Shown one piece after another: positions 24,876-33,221 of a DNA stretch of 64,000 nt. Below the pieces are notes generated by a model. The model worked only from the letters and a program-made list of their open reading frames with translations, did no database searches and was not told the DNA's origin. The stretch's first letter is position 1. Each line of letters starts with the position of its first letter. Made by a program: the position numbers and the translations under genes. The stretch covers positions 1,860,001-1,924,000 of the forward strand of contig NZ_CP102826.1 in NCBI RefSeq assembly GCF_025643595.1, in the 5' to 3' direction. Source of the stretch: Saccharopolyspora rosea (GTDB lineage Bacteria > Actinomycetota > Actinomycetes > Mycobacteriales > Pseudonocardiaceae).

Positions 24876-25966
24876 CGACCGGACGTTCCCTCTTCGCCGC
24901 CGGACTGGCCCTGCTCACCGCACTCGTCGTCGCCGTGACGAGCAGCGGCGACGACGCCCGGGCCGCCGCCCCGCCGCCCGTGGGGCACGTGTTCGTGATC
25001 AACCTGGAGAACAAGGGCTTCGACGAGACCTGGGGCCCCGACTCGAAGGCCCCCTACCTGAGCCGGACCCTGCGCGCGCAGGGCAACCTGCTCACCCAGT
25101 ACTACGGCACCGCGCACAACAGCCTCGGCAACTACCTCGCCCAGATCTCCGGCCAGGGACCGAACGCCGAGACGCAGGCCGACTGCCAGACCTACTCGCC
25201 CTTCCGGCAGACCGGCACGGCCGCTCCCGGGCAGGCCGTCGGCCAGGGCTGCGTGTACCCGTCGTCGGTGCCCACGCTGGCCGGTCAGCTCACCGGTTCC
25301 GGCCGCACCTGGAAGGGGTACATGGAGGACATGGGCACGCCGTGCCGGCACCCGCGGCTCGGCGCGGTCGACGACACGCAGCAGGCCCGGGTCGGCGACC
25401 AGTACGCCGCCCGGCACAACCCGTTCGTCTACTTCGCCTCGATCACCGGCTCGCCGGAGTGCGCGGCCGACGACGTGGACCTGTCCGCGCTGCCGCGGGA
25501 CCTCCAGCAGGTGCGGACGACGCCGACGCTGTCCTACATCACGCCCGACCTGTGCGACGACGCGCACGACGCGCCGTGCGTCGACGGCCGCCCGGGAGGT
25601 CTGGCCTCCGCCGACGAGTGGCTGCGGACCTGGGTGCCGAAGATCCTGGCTTCCCCGGCGTACCAGCAGGACGGGATGCTGATCGTCACCTTCGACGAGT
25701 CGGACGGGCCCCAGCAGGACTCCGGCGCCTGCTGCGGCGAGGGCCCGGGGCCGAACGCGCCGCTGCCCGGCATCACCGGTCCCGGCGGTGGGCGCACCGG
25801 CGCGCTGGTGCTGTCCAAGCACGTCAGGCCCGGCAGCACCAGCGACACCCCTTACAACCACTACTCGCTGCTGGCCAGCATCGAGGACCTGTTCGCGCTG
25901 CCGCGCCTCGGCTACGCGGGGTCCCCGGGGCTGACCCCCTTCGGCGCCGACGTCTACAACGCCTGA
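24872..25966 (+). CDS. Secreted phosphoesterase (acid phosphatase/phospholipase C-like)
   Basis: Protein of 364 residues with an N-terminal signal sequence (hydrophobic residues about 9-27, cleavage likely near ARAAAP). The alkaline-phosphatase-like fold is marked by HVFVINLENKGFDETWG (metal-binding Asn/Glu region), QYYGTAHNSLGNYLA, SYITPDLCDDAHD, LIVTFDESDG and the final NHYSLLASIEDLFALPRLG. Such secreted enzymes release phosphate from phosphate esters or phospholipids. Six to eight cysteines suggest disulfides. ATG 24872 overlaps the stop of the decayed upstream copy. Confidence 0.83.
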   Translation: MTTGRSLFAAGLALLTALVVAVTSSGDDARAAAPPPVGHVFVINLENKGFDETWGPDSKAPYLSRTLRAQGNLLTQYYGTAHNSLGNYLAQISGQGPNAETQADCQTYSPFRQTGTAAPGQAVGQGCVYPSSVPTLAGQLTGSGRTWKGYMEDMGTPCRHPRLGAVDDTQQARVGDQYAARHNPFVYFASITGSPECAADDVDLSALPRDLQQVRTTPTLSYITPDLCDDAHDAPCVDGRPGGLASADEWLRTWVPKILASPAYQQDGMLIVTFDESDGPQQDSGACCGEGPGPNAPLPGITGPGGGRTGALVLSKHVRPGSTSDTPYNHYSLLASIEDLFALPRLGYAGSPGLTPFGADVYNA

Positions 25967-25974
25967 CCGCCGAT

Positions 25975-26006
25975 CCGGCGGGCGGGACCGCAACCCCGCC
26001 CGCCGG
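25975..26006. terminator. Hairpin terminator between convergent genes
   Basis: A 12-bp stem, CCGGCGGGCGGG pairing with CCCGCCCGCCGG, with an 8-nt loop. It lies between the phosphoesterase stop and the 3' end of the deacylase gene. Confidence 0.65.
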
Positions 26007-26036
26007 TCAGCCGATGACCGAGGAGCAGGAGAGGTG

Positions 26037-27623
26037 TCAGGGGCGCTTGCGCAGCGCCCGCCCGGGCAGCGCGTCGGTGCGGCGGCCGTCGTCGATCACC
26101 GGCACGCCGTTGACGAGCACGTGGGGGATCCCGGCGGGTTGGCGCCGGGGTTCGTCGAAGGTCGCGGTGTCGGCCACCGCATCGGGGTCGAACAGCACCA
26201 GGTCGGCGGCGAATCCCTCGCGCACGCGTCCCCGGTCGGTCAGGCCGAGGCGGTCGGCGGGCCGGGAGGTCAGGTGCCGCACGCATTCCTCCAGGCCGAG
26301 CACGCCCAGTTCGCGGACGTAGTGGCCGAGGTAGCGCGGGAAGGTGCCCCAGGCGCGGGGATGCGGGCGGGAGCCGACGAGCAGCCCGTCGCTGCCGCCG
26401 GTGTGCACGCGGTGGCGCATGATCGCCCGCACGTTCTCCTCGTGGCCGACGTGCATGAGGCACGAACTGCCCAGTTCCTCGGACACCAGGACGTCGAGGT
26501 AGAACTCGGTCGGTTGCGCGCCCGCCGCGCGGGCGGATTCGGCGACGCTGCGGCCGACGAGCCGCTCGTTGTCCGGGCGCACCACGCCGTTGATCTCGAT
26601 GGTGTCCCAGTCGACGGGGACGCCGTGGCAGCCGTCGGAGCCCTCGACCTCCAGCGCGGTGCGGATCCGCCGCCGCTGCGCCGGGTCGCGCAGGCGTTCC
26701 AGCGTCGCCTCGACGCCGCCCTCGGTGGCCCAGCTGGGCAGCAGCGCGTGCAGCGACGTGCTGCCGGGCAGGTAGGGGTAGCTGTCCAGGGTGATGTCGC
26801 AGCCGCCGTCCAGCGCTTCGTCCAACATGGACAGCAGGTCGGCGGCTTTCCCTTCGTTGACGCCGAAGTTCATGGTCGCGTGGGCCAGGTGCAGGGGGCA
26901 GCCGGAGTCGCGGCTGACCCGGATCATCTCCGCGTAGGCGTCCAGCGCGCCGGCGCCGTAGCTGCGGTGGTGCGGGCTGTAGTAGCCGCCGTGCGCCGCC
27001 ACGACCTCGCACAGCGCGGTGAGTTCGGCGGTCGAGGCGTACATCCCGGGCGTGTAGGTCAACCCGGAGGACATGCCGAAGGCGCCTTCGCGCAGCGACC
27101 GCGCGAGCACCTCGCGCATCCGGTCGAGCTCGGCGCCGGTCGGCGGGCGGTCGTCGCTGCCCATGCACAGCATGCGCAGCGTGCCCTGGGGCACCAGGTA
27201 GGCGGCGTTGACGGCGATGCCGGTGTCGAGCCGGTCGAGGTAGTCCGCGACGCTGCGCCAGTTCCAGTCGAATCCGGGCGGATCACCGTTCCACCCGGCC
27301 AGTTGCGCGCGCAGCGCGGCCAGCGCCGCGTCGTCCACCGGGGCGTAGGACAGGCCGTCCTGCCCCAGCACCTCCAGGGTCACGCCCTGCGAGACCTTCG
27401 CGAGGTGGTCGGGTTCGGCGAGGATCCGCAGGTCGGAGTGCGAGTGCATGTCGACGAAGCCGGGGCACAGCGCCAGCCCGTCGGCGTCGATCGTGCGCCT
27501 GCCGGACAACCGCCCGGGTTCGTCGATCGCGGCGATGCGTCCACTGTCGACACCGACGTCGGCCCGCCGGGCCGGACCGCCGTCGCCGTCGATGACGCGA
27601 GCGCCGCGGACCGCGATGTCCAT
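26037..27623 (-). CDS. N-acyl-D-amino-acid deacylase (amidohydrolase family)
   Basis: Protein of 528 residues in the D-aminoacylase/D-hydantoinase branch of amidohydrolases. It would hydrolyse N-acyl-D-amino acids to free D-amino acids. The metal-binding DMHSHSD follows LCPGFV (residues about 53-65), with GMSSGLTYTPGMYAS, HHRSYG, HLAHATMNFG and GGSDGLLVG further along, matching known D-aminoacylases. ATG 27623 begins the typical beta-strand MDIAVRGARVIDGDG. It is downstream of the D-serine dehydratase-like gene with a 26-bp gap, so one transcript is likely, under the divergent IclR regulator. Confidence 0.87.
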   Translation of the reverse strand: MDIAVRGARVIDGDGGPARRADVGVDSGRIAAIDEPGRLSGRRTIDADGLALCPGFVDMHSHSDLRILAEPDHLAKVSQGVTLEVLGQDGLSYAPVDDAALAALRAQLAGWNGDPPGFDWNWRSVADYLDRLDTGIAVNAAYLVPQGTLRMLCMGSDDRPPTGAELDRMREVLARSLREGAFGMSSGLTYTPGMYASTAELTALCEVVAAHGGYYSPHHRSYGAGALDAYAEMIRVSRDSGCPLHLAHATMNFGVNEGKAADLLSMLDEALDGGCDITLDSYPYLPGSTSLHALLPSWATEGGVEATLERLRDPAQRRRIRTALEVEGSDGCHGVPVDWDTIEINGVVRPDNERLVGRSVAESARAAGAQPTEFYLDVLVSEELGSSCLMHVGHEENVRAIMRHRVHTGGSDGLLVGSRPHPRAWGTFPRYLGHYVRELGVLGLEECVRHLTSRPADRLGLTDRGRVREGFAADLVLFDPDAVADTATFDEPRRQPAGIPHVLVNGVPVIDDGRRTDALPGRALRKRP

Positions 27624-27649
27624 GGCACAACCCCTTCCGCGCCGGTGGA

Positions 27650-28972
27650 TCAGAAGAAGGTGCGAACCAGATCGACCACGGTGTCCCCGTCGACGACCGG
27701 GATCAGCGGCCACTTGTCGAAGACCGTGCACGGGTGCGACAGGCCGAAGCCGACCCAGTCGCCGATCCGCGGGACCTCGCTGTCCGGGACCGCCAGGAAC
27801 GCGTGCTGGTCGGCCAGCTCGGTCACCCGGCAGGAATGCAGTTCGCGCACCGCGCCGTCGGAGCCCCGGACCACCTGCGGCTCCGGCAGGTCCTGGTCGA
27901 ACGACGCGTCGCGGCGGCCCATGGTGACCAGCGCGAGCCCCGGCTCCGGCCGGGAGATCACCTGCGCCCACAGCCGCATCGCGGGCCGGAACGGCGGTTC
28001 GTCCCCGGCCAGCCGGTGCTGTCGGCCGAACGGTGAGCGGACGCGGTAGAAGCCGTCGTCGTGCACCACGTAGGCGCCGCTGCGCAACACCGGGACCACC
28101 GGCAGATCGCCGGGCCACGGCCCGGCCAGCGCCTCGGCGACCTGGTCGAAGTAGGCGCTGCCGCCGCTGGTCACGATCACCTGGTCGAGCCCGGCGAAGT
28201 ACCCGGCGCGCGCCAGGTCCACCACCAGCTCGCGGGTCCCGGACAGGTAGGAGTCCACAGTGGAGAGATCGTGCTCGGTGACGTCGTGCACCACGGCGCC
28301 CTCGTACCCGGCGACGCCGACGAGGCGGAGCATCGGACTGGTCGCCACCGCGTCGGCCACCTCGCGGGCCCCGGCGAGGTCGCGCACGCCGGTGCGGCCG
28401 CCCGCGGCGCCGAGTTCGACCAGCACGTCGACCTGTCGCGACGCACCCGCCCGGGCCAGCGCCTCGGCCATCAGGTGCGCACCGCGGACCGAGTCGACCA
28501 GGCAGCAGAACTCGAAGTCCGGGTCGCGGTCCAGCTCGCCCGCCAACCAGGCCAGCCCGGCCGGGTCCACGAGCTGGTTCGCCAGCAGGATCCGCCGCAC
28601 GCCGAACGCCCGGTACACGCGCAGCTGGCTGGCGGTGGCCGCGGTGATGCCCCACGCGCCGTGCGCCAGCTGGTGCTGGAACAGGCGCGGAGCCATGGTG
28701 GTCTTGCCGTGCGGGGCCAGTCGGATCCCGTGCCGCGAGCACCAGTCGGCCATGGTGCGCAGGTTGTGCTCCATGGCCGGGCGGTCGAGCACCAGCAGCG
28801 GACCGACGAAACCGGCGTCGGAAAGGCGTGGTCGACCGGCGAGGAACTCGCCGACCGTGCGGCCGAACGCCTCGGCGGGCATGCCCTTGAAGCGCCAGTC
28901 GATGACCTCGTCGTGGAGGGCGCGCACCGCCGCGTCGTCGATACCGGGCACCGGTTCCTCCGCATTGCGCAT
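27650..28972 (-). CDS. D-serine dehydratase-like / D-amino-acid deaminase, PLP enzyme (alanine racemase fold)
   Basis: Protein of 440 residues in the fold-type III PLP group with D-threonine aldolase and eukaryotic-type D-serine dehydratase. The PLP lysine is in LAPHGKTTMAP (residues about 87-97); the C-terminal HPCTVFDKW holds the His-x-Cys pair that binds the metal in this group. It would convert a D-hydroxy amino acid to a 2-oxo acid and ammonia, through an enamine that RidA (29817) would hydrolyse. A leaderless reading is possible, since no SD precedes ATG 28972. Substrate preference cannot be read. Confidence 0.83.
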   Translation of the reverse strand: MRNAEEPVPGIDDAAVRALHDEVIDWRFKGMPAEAFGRTVGEFLAGRPRLSDAGFVGPLLVLDRPAMEHNLRTMADWCSRHGIRLAPHGKTTMAPRLFQHQLAHGAWGITAATASQLRVYRAFGVRRILLANQLVDPAGLAWLAGELDRDPDFEFCCLVDSVRGAHLMAEALARAGASRQVDVLVELGAAGGRTGVRDLAGAREVADAVATSPMLRLVGVAGYEGAVVHDVTEHDLSTVDSYLSGTRELVVDLARAGYFAGLDQVIVTSGGSAYFDQVAEALAGPWPGDLPVVPVLRSGAYVVHDDGFYRVRSPFGRQHRLAGDEPPFRPAMRLWAQVISRPEPGLALVTMGRRDASFDQDLPEPQVVRGSDGAVRELHSCRVTELADQHAFLAVPDSEVPRIGDWVGFGLSHPCTVFDKWPLIPVVDGDTVVDLVRTFF

Positions 28973-28974
28973 CT

Positions 28975-28990
28975 TGCAACGGTAGTTGCA
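28975..28990. promoter_or_regulatory. Probable IclR operator in a divergent promoter
   Basis: TGCAAC-GGTA-GTTGCA is a perfect inverted repeat 2 nt before the dehydratase start codon. On the plus strand its right arm overlaps TTGCAT (28986-28991), a possible -35 for the IclR gene, with TACCAT (29011-29016) as -10 after 19 nt. Binding here would block both directions. Confidence 0.55.
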
Positions 28991-29049
28991 TCATGTGGTT
29001 TGTACGTGTGTACCATTCCACCCGCAGGGCGTCAACGGAAGGGGGCCCG

Positions 29050-29817
29050 GTGAGCCAGAGCCTGGAACGCGGTTTGACCGTGCTGACCGAACTGGCGGCC
29101 GGACCGCAGACCCTCGACCAGCTCGCGCACCGGCTCGGCGTGCACAAGTCGACCGCGATGCGGCTGCTGCGCACGCTGGAGGCGGGGCGGTTCGTCCGCC
29201 GCGCGGACGTCCACCACTACCGGCTCGGCAGCGCCCTGTTCGACCTCGCGCACCGCGCCCTGGAGGACCTCGACGTGCGCGGCGTCGCACGCCGCCACCT
29301 CGACGCGCTCGGCGAGGTCACCGGGCACACCGTGCACCTGGCGACGCTCGACGACGACCAGGTCGTCTACATCGACAAGGTGGACAGTCGGCACCCGGTG
29401 CGGATGTACTCCCGCATCGGCCGCCGCGCCCCGCTGCACTGCACGGCGGTGGGCAAAGCGCTGGTCGCCGACTGGCCCGCGCAACGGCGGCGGCAGCTCG
29501 CCGAACGGCTCGGCTACCCGCCGCTGACCGCGCGCACCATCACCTCGGCCGAGGCGTTCCTGGCCGAGCTGGACCGGGTGAGCGCCCTCGGCTACGCGGT
29601 CGACCGCAACGAGCACGAGGACTTCATCCACTGCATCGGCGCGCCGATCCGCAACGACCGCGGCGAGGTCGTGGCCGCGGTGTCGCTGTCGGTGCCCGAC
29701 GTGCTGCTGGACTTCGACGGGCTGCTCGGCTTCGTCGACGAACTGCTGCGCACCGCCGAGGCGATCTCCGCCGAGATGGGGTGGCAGCGCACAACCCCCG
29801 ACAGGAAGGAACCCTGA
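29050..29817 (+). CDS. IclR-family regulator of the D-amino-acid cluster
   Basis: Regulator of 255 residues: wHTH at residues about 5-60 (LTVLTELAAGPQTLDQLAHRLGVHKSTAMRLLRTLE) and effector domain with LHCTAVGKALVADW and GYAVDRNEHEDFIHCIGAPI. It is divergent from the D-amino-acid genes and coupled to RidA, so the likely targets are these genes. GTG 29050 follows GGAAGGGGG and gives the standard N-terminus; the longer open frame from 28993 would run into the operator. The inducer is probably a D-amino acid or its keto product (inference). Confidence 0.87.
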   Translation: MSQSLERGLTVLTELAAGPQTLDQLAHRLGVHKSTAMRLLRTLEAGRFVRRADVHHYRLGSALFDLAHRALEDLDVRGVARRHLDALGEVTGHTVHLATLDDDQVVYIDKVDSRHPVRMYSRIGRRAPLHCTAVGKALVADWPAQRRRQLAERLGYPPLTARTITSAEAFLAELDRVSALGYAVDRNEHEDFIHCIGAPIRNDRGEVVAAVSLSVPDVLLDFDGLLGFVDELLRTAEAISAEMGWQRTTPDRKEP

Positions 29818-30203
29818 TGTCCCGGACCGTGGTCAGCACCGACAACGCCCCCAAGCCGCCCGCGAACATCCCGCTGTCCCAAGGCATCCGCAAGGGCGGT
29901 CTCCTGCAGGTCTCCGGGCAGACCGCGGTGAACCCCGAGACGGGCAAGCTCGTCGAGGGCGGCGTCGCCGAGCAGACCGAGCAGGCCCTGCGCAACGTGA
30001 TCGCGATCCTTCAGGCCGACGGCGCCTCGCTGGACGACGTCGTGATGCTGCGCGTCTACCTCACCGACACCGCGCACTTCCAGGAGATGAACGACACCTA
30101 CGCCCGCGTGGTCGGCGAACCGTTCCCGGCGCGCACCACCGTCTACGTCGGACTGCCCGAGGGGCTGCTCGTCGAGATCGACGCGCTCGCCGTCCGCGAC
30201 TGA
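29817..30203 (+). CDS. RidA-family enamine/imine deaminase
   Basis: Protein of 128 residues of the RidA (YjgF/YER057c/UK114) family, which hydrolyses reactive 2-aminoacrylate and related imines made by PLP dehydratases. Family features are VSGQTAVNPETGKLVEGGV, the central QTEQALRNVIAILQADGASLDDVVMLRVYLTD with the key arginine, and PARTTVYVGLPEGLLVEIDALA. The start codon overlaps the IclR stop by one base (TGATG). Its place beside a D-amino-acid dehydratase fits detoxification of the enamine released there. Confidence 0.9.
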   Translation: MSRTVVSTDNAPKPPANIPLSQGIRKGGLLQVSGQTAVNPETGKLVEGGVAEQTEQALRNVIAILQADGASLDDVVMLRVYLTDTAHFQEMNDTYARVVGEPFPARTTVYVGLPEGLLVEIDALAVRD

Positions 30204-30224
30204 CGCACCGGTCGCGGTGGCCGG

Positions 30225-30863
30225 TCACTCCCGGCGGCCGGTCACCGCGACCGACAGGCCCAGGCCGATCATGCTGAAACCGCCCAGCCGCTGCACCAGC
30301 GCCATGCGGCGCGGAGCGCGCGCCACCCAGTCCCGGGCGGTCGCCGCGAACAGCCCCCACGTGCTGTCGGACAACAGCGCGATCCCGGCCGGGATGAGGC
30401 CGAGCAGCAGCATCTGCACCGGCACCGGCCCGGCGTGGACGTCGACGAACTGCGGAACCACGGCGGTGAAGAACACGAACGTCTTGGGGTTGGTCAACCC
30501 GACCACGAACCCCTCCCGCACCGTGCGCGCACCACTGCGGACGGGTTCGGGCTCCGGCAGCGTCGACAACGCCGCGGGAGCCGCGCGCACCGCCTTGATC
30601 CCCAGGAAGACCAGGTACGCCGCGCCCGCGAACTTCACCGCGGTGAACGCCATCGCGGACTCCTGGACGACCGTCCCCACGCCCAGCGCGACCGCGACCA
30701 CCACCGCGTAGCTGCCCAGCGCGTTGCCCACGACCGTCCGCAACGCGGTCCCGCGCCCGTGCGCGAGCGCGCGCCCGACGACGAACAGCACGCTCGGACC
30801 GGGCACGGCGATGATCACGAAGGACACCGCCGCGAACACCAGCAGCCGATCCACCGACACCAT
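30225..30863 (-). CDS. LysE/RhtB-family amino acid exporter
   Basis: Membrane protein of 212 residues with about six hydrophobic helices. The N-terminal AAVSFVIIAVPGPSVLFVVGRALAHGRG is the hallmark of the LysE/RhtB family, and GFVVGLTNPKTFVFFTAVVPQFV lies mid-protein. AGGAGG lies 6 nt before ATG 30863. It is convergent with RidA. A role in expelling excess amino acids made in the neighbouring cluster is plausible, but it is not in the same transcript. Confidence 0.87.
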   Translation of the reverse strand: MVSVDRLLVFAAVSFVIIAVPGPSVLFVVGRALAHGRGTALRTVVGNALGSYAVVVAVALGVGTVVQESAMAFTAVKFAGAAYLVFLGIKAVRAAPAALSTLPEPEPVRSGARTVREGFVVGLTNPKTFVFFTAVVPQFVDVHAGPVPVQMLLLGLIPAGIALLSDSTWGLFAATARDWVARAPRRMALVQRLGGFSMIGLGLSVAVTGRRE

Positions 30864-31002
30864 CCGGAACCTCCTGATTTCTCGCGGTCATCGTTGCGGT
30901 CGGCGAGCCGTGGCACAAGGCACTTCCGGCGCGGGCGCCCCGGGGGGCTTCGCCCGTTGTGCGAGAATCTCGTTCGCATTCCTAATTGCAAGGAGGTGGC
31001 AG

Positions 31003-32547
31003 TTGCACTGCCTGCGACGGTGGTGGGCGGTCCTCGCGCTGGCCGGGGTGTTGCTGGCCGGTTGCGGATTCAGCGGATCCGGCTCCGGGGCGGACGCGCT
31101 CAAGATCGCGATCGGCATCCCGCCGCGGTCCGGCTGGTCACCGGCCTCCGACGACGCGTACATCCTCATGCGGTTGGGCGTGACCGAGACGCTCACCCGA
31201 GTCACCCCGGACGCGGTGGACGGCGGCGGGCAGCGCCTCGACGGGCGGGCGGAACCGGGACTGGCCACCTCCTGGCGGCAGGACTCGCCGCGGCAGTGGA
31301 CCTTCACCCTCGTCGACGGCGCCCGGTTCCACTCCGGAGCCCCGGTGACCGCGCAGGCCGCCGCCGACTCGATCAACCGCGTCCTGCACGACCCGGCGCC
31401 GCCCCGCGCCCTGCGCGGCGCGGTCGAGGGCGCCGAAGCACCCGACCCGCGCACCCTCGTGGTGCGCACCACCGGCCCGGACCCGATCCTGCCGCTGCGG
31501 CTGGGCTCGGCCACCGCCGCCGTCCTCGACCCCGCCGCCGTGCGGCCCGACGGCCGCATCGACCTGACCAGGGGAGCGGGCACCGGGCCCTTCGAGGTCA
31601 CCGGCACCGGCGGAGTCCAGGGGCTCCACCTGCGCCGCTTCGACCAGTACCGGGGCGGACCCGCGAAGATCGAACGCGCCGACGTCCGCTTCGTCGAGGA
31701 CGCCTCGGCCCGGGTGAACGGGCTGCGCAGCGGCGAGTTCGACCTCGTCGACAAGGTGCCGACCGCGCGGCTGGACGCCGTCCGCTCCGACCCCCGGCTG
31801 CGGCTGTCCGCAGTGGACCTGCCGCGCACCACCGCGCTGCACGTCGACACCGCCGCCGGTCCGTTCGCCGACGAGCGGGTGCGCCGGGCCGCCGCGCTGG
31901 CCGTCGACCGCCGCGGCCTGGTGGACGGCGTCCTGCACGGCGCCGCCACCCCGGCGAGCCACCACTTCGGCCCCGCCGCGCCGTGGGGCTCGCGGACCCC
32001 GCCGCGCCCGGCTGATCCGGACGCGGCCCGCCGCCTGCTCACCGAGGCGACCGGCCCCGGCCCGGTGCCGATCACGCTCGGCGTCTACCCGGAACGCCCC
32101 GACCTGCCCGCCGCGGCGACCGCGCTCGCCGACGAACTGGACCGCGTCGGGTTCGCGGTGCGCATCGTCTCCGAGCCGGCGGCCCAGCTGGAGCCGAAGA
32201 TCCTGTCCGGGCAGCTCGACGCCGCCGTGTACTCGCGCAACCAGATGGCCGACGTCCCGGACGTCGCCGGCTACCTGACCAGCGATTTCAGCTGCCGGGC
32301 CACCTTCGGCCTGGACCACTTCTGCGACCCGGAGCTGGACGCCCTGGTCCAGGGGCTGAGCGCGGTCACCGACCCGGCGCAGCGCGCCGAGGTCTTCCGC
32401 CGGGCCGACGACCTGCTCACCGATCGCGTCGCCGGCATCCCGCTGTTCCACGAACGCCAGCACCTCGCGCACTCCGCCGACGTGCGCGGCGTCCCCGCCG
32501 ACCCGCTGGAGCACGTGCTGCTCACCGTGGAGGTGACCAAGCGATGA
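31003..32547 (+). CDS. ABC transporter substrate-binding lipoprotein, family 5 (NikA/OppA-like)
   Basis: Binding protein of 514 residues. A signal with lipobox (ALAGVLLAGCG, cysteine at about residue 20) is followed by the SBP family 5 layout: LGVTETLTRV, GLATSWRQDSPRQWTFTLVDGARFHSG, GTGPFEV and DERVRRAAALAVDRRGLVDGVLHG. NikA-type proteins bind nickel chelates, and others bind oligopeptides. TTG 31003 is chosen because AGGAGGTGG is 6 nt upstream and the signal then starts correctly. The operon continues with a methyltransferase and two permeases through ATGA/GTGA overlaps, but encodes no ATPase. Confidence 0.85.
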   Translation: MHCLRRWWAVLALAGVLLAGCGFSGSGSGADALKIAIGIPPRSGWSPASDDAYILMRLGVTETLTRVTPDAVDGGGQRLDGRAEPGLATSWRQDSPRQWTFTLVDGARFHSGAPVTAQAAADSINRVLHDPAPPRALRGAVEGAEAPDPRTLVVRTTGPDPILPLRLGSATAAVLDPAAVRPDGRIDLTRGAGTGPFEVTGTGGVQGLHLRRFDQYRGGPAKIERADVRFVEDASARVNGLRSGEFDLVDKVPTARLDAVRSDPRLRLSAVDLPRTTALHVDTAAGPFADERVRRAAALAVDRRGLVDGVLHGAATPASHHFGPAAPWGSRTPPRPADPDAARRLLTEATGPGPVPITLGVYPERPDLPAAATALADELDRVGFAVRIVSEPAAQLEPKILSGQLDAAVYSRNQMADVPDVAGYLTSDFSCRATFGLDHFCDPELDALVQGLSAVTDPAQRAEVFRRADDLLTDRVAGIPLFHERQHLAHSADVRGVPADPLEHVLLTVEVTKR

Positions 32548-33221
32548 CCGCCGCACCGCGATCCGTCGTGTCCTACTGGAACGGCCGCGCCCGCGCCGGT
32601 TACGACGCGCAACCCGGCCAGGACCCCGTCCGCGACGTGTGGTCGGCGCGGATCACCCCGCTGATCGCCGACGCCGTCGGTGCGCGCGCCCGGATCCTCG
32701 ACATCGGGTGCGGTACCGGATTCCTCGCCCGCATCCTGGCCGCCGCCGGTCACCGGGTGACCGGCCAGGACGTCTCGCCCGGGATGCTGGAGGTCGCCGC
32801 CGAGCGCGCCGCCGAGGAGCACCTGCGGGCCGACTGGCGGGTCGGGGAGGCCGAACGGCCCCCGGAAGGGCCGTTCGACGCCGTGGTCACCCGCAACGTG
32901 CTGTGGACGCTGCCCGCCCCGGACCGCGCCGTGCGGCGGTGGCTCGACGTGCTGCGGCCGGGCGGCCTGCTGCTGGTCAGCGACGGTCGGTGGGGTGTGG
33001 CCGAGGTCGGTGACGACGTGGTGCGGCGGCGCTTCGACGACTCCTACGCCGAGGCGTCGGCGGCGCTGCCGCTGTCGGAGGGGCTGGACTTCACCACCTG
33101 CGCCGCGCTCGTGGAACGCGCCGGGTTGGTCGACGTCACCGACCGCACCGCCCTGTTCGACCGCGTGCCCTACCCGAGCGCGCCCGGGTTCTTCCTGCTG
33201 ACCGCCCGCGCACCCCGGTGA
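32544..33221 (+). CDS. Class I SAM-dependent methyltransferase inside an ABC operon
   Basis: Protein of 225 residues: VVSYWNGRARAGYD at the N-terminus, then SAM motif I ILDIGCGTGFLARILAAAGH (residues about 52-71), acidic VTGQDVSPGMLEVA, and FDAVVTRNVLWTLPAPDRAVRRWLDVLRPGGLLL. It overlaps the binding-protein gene by ATGA and the permease by GTGA, so it is tightly co-translated with the transporter. Its substrate may be the transported compound or a metallophore (inference). Methyltransferases of this type are known in some nickel/opine-like transporter loci. Confidence 0.83.
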   Translation: MTAAPRSVVSYWNGRARAGYDAQPGQDPVRDVWSARITPLIADAVGARARILDIGCGTGFLARILAAAGHRVTGQDVSPGMLEVAAERAAEEHLRADWRVGEAERPPEGPFDAVVTRNVLWTLPAPDRAVRRWLDVLRPGGLLLVSDGRWGVAEVGDDVVRRRFDDSYAEASAALPLSEGLDFTTCAALVERAGLVDVTDRTALFDRVPYPSAPGFFLLTARAPR

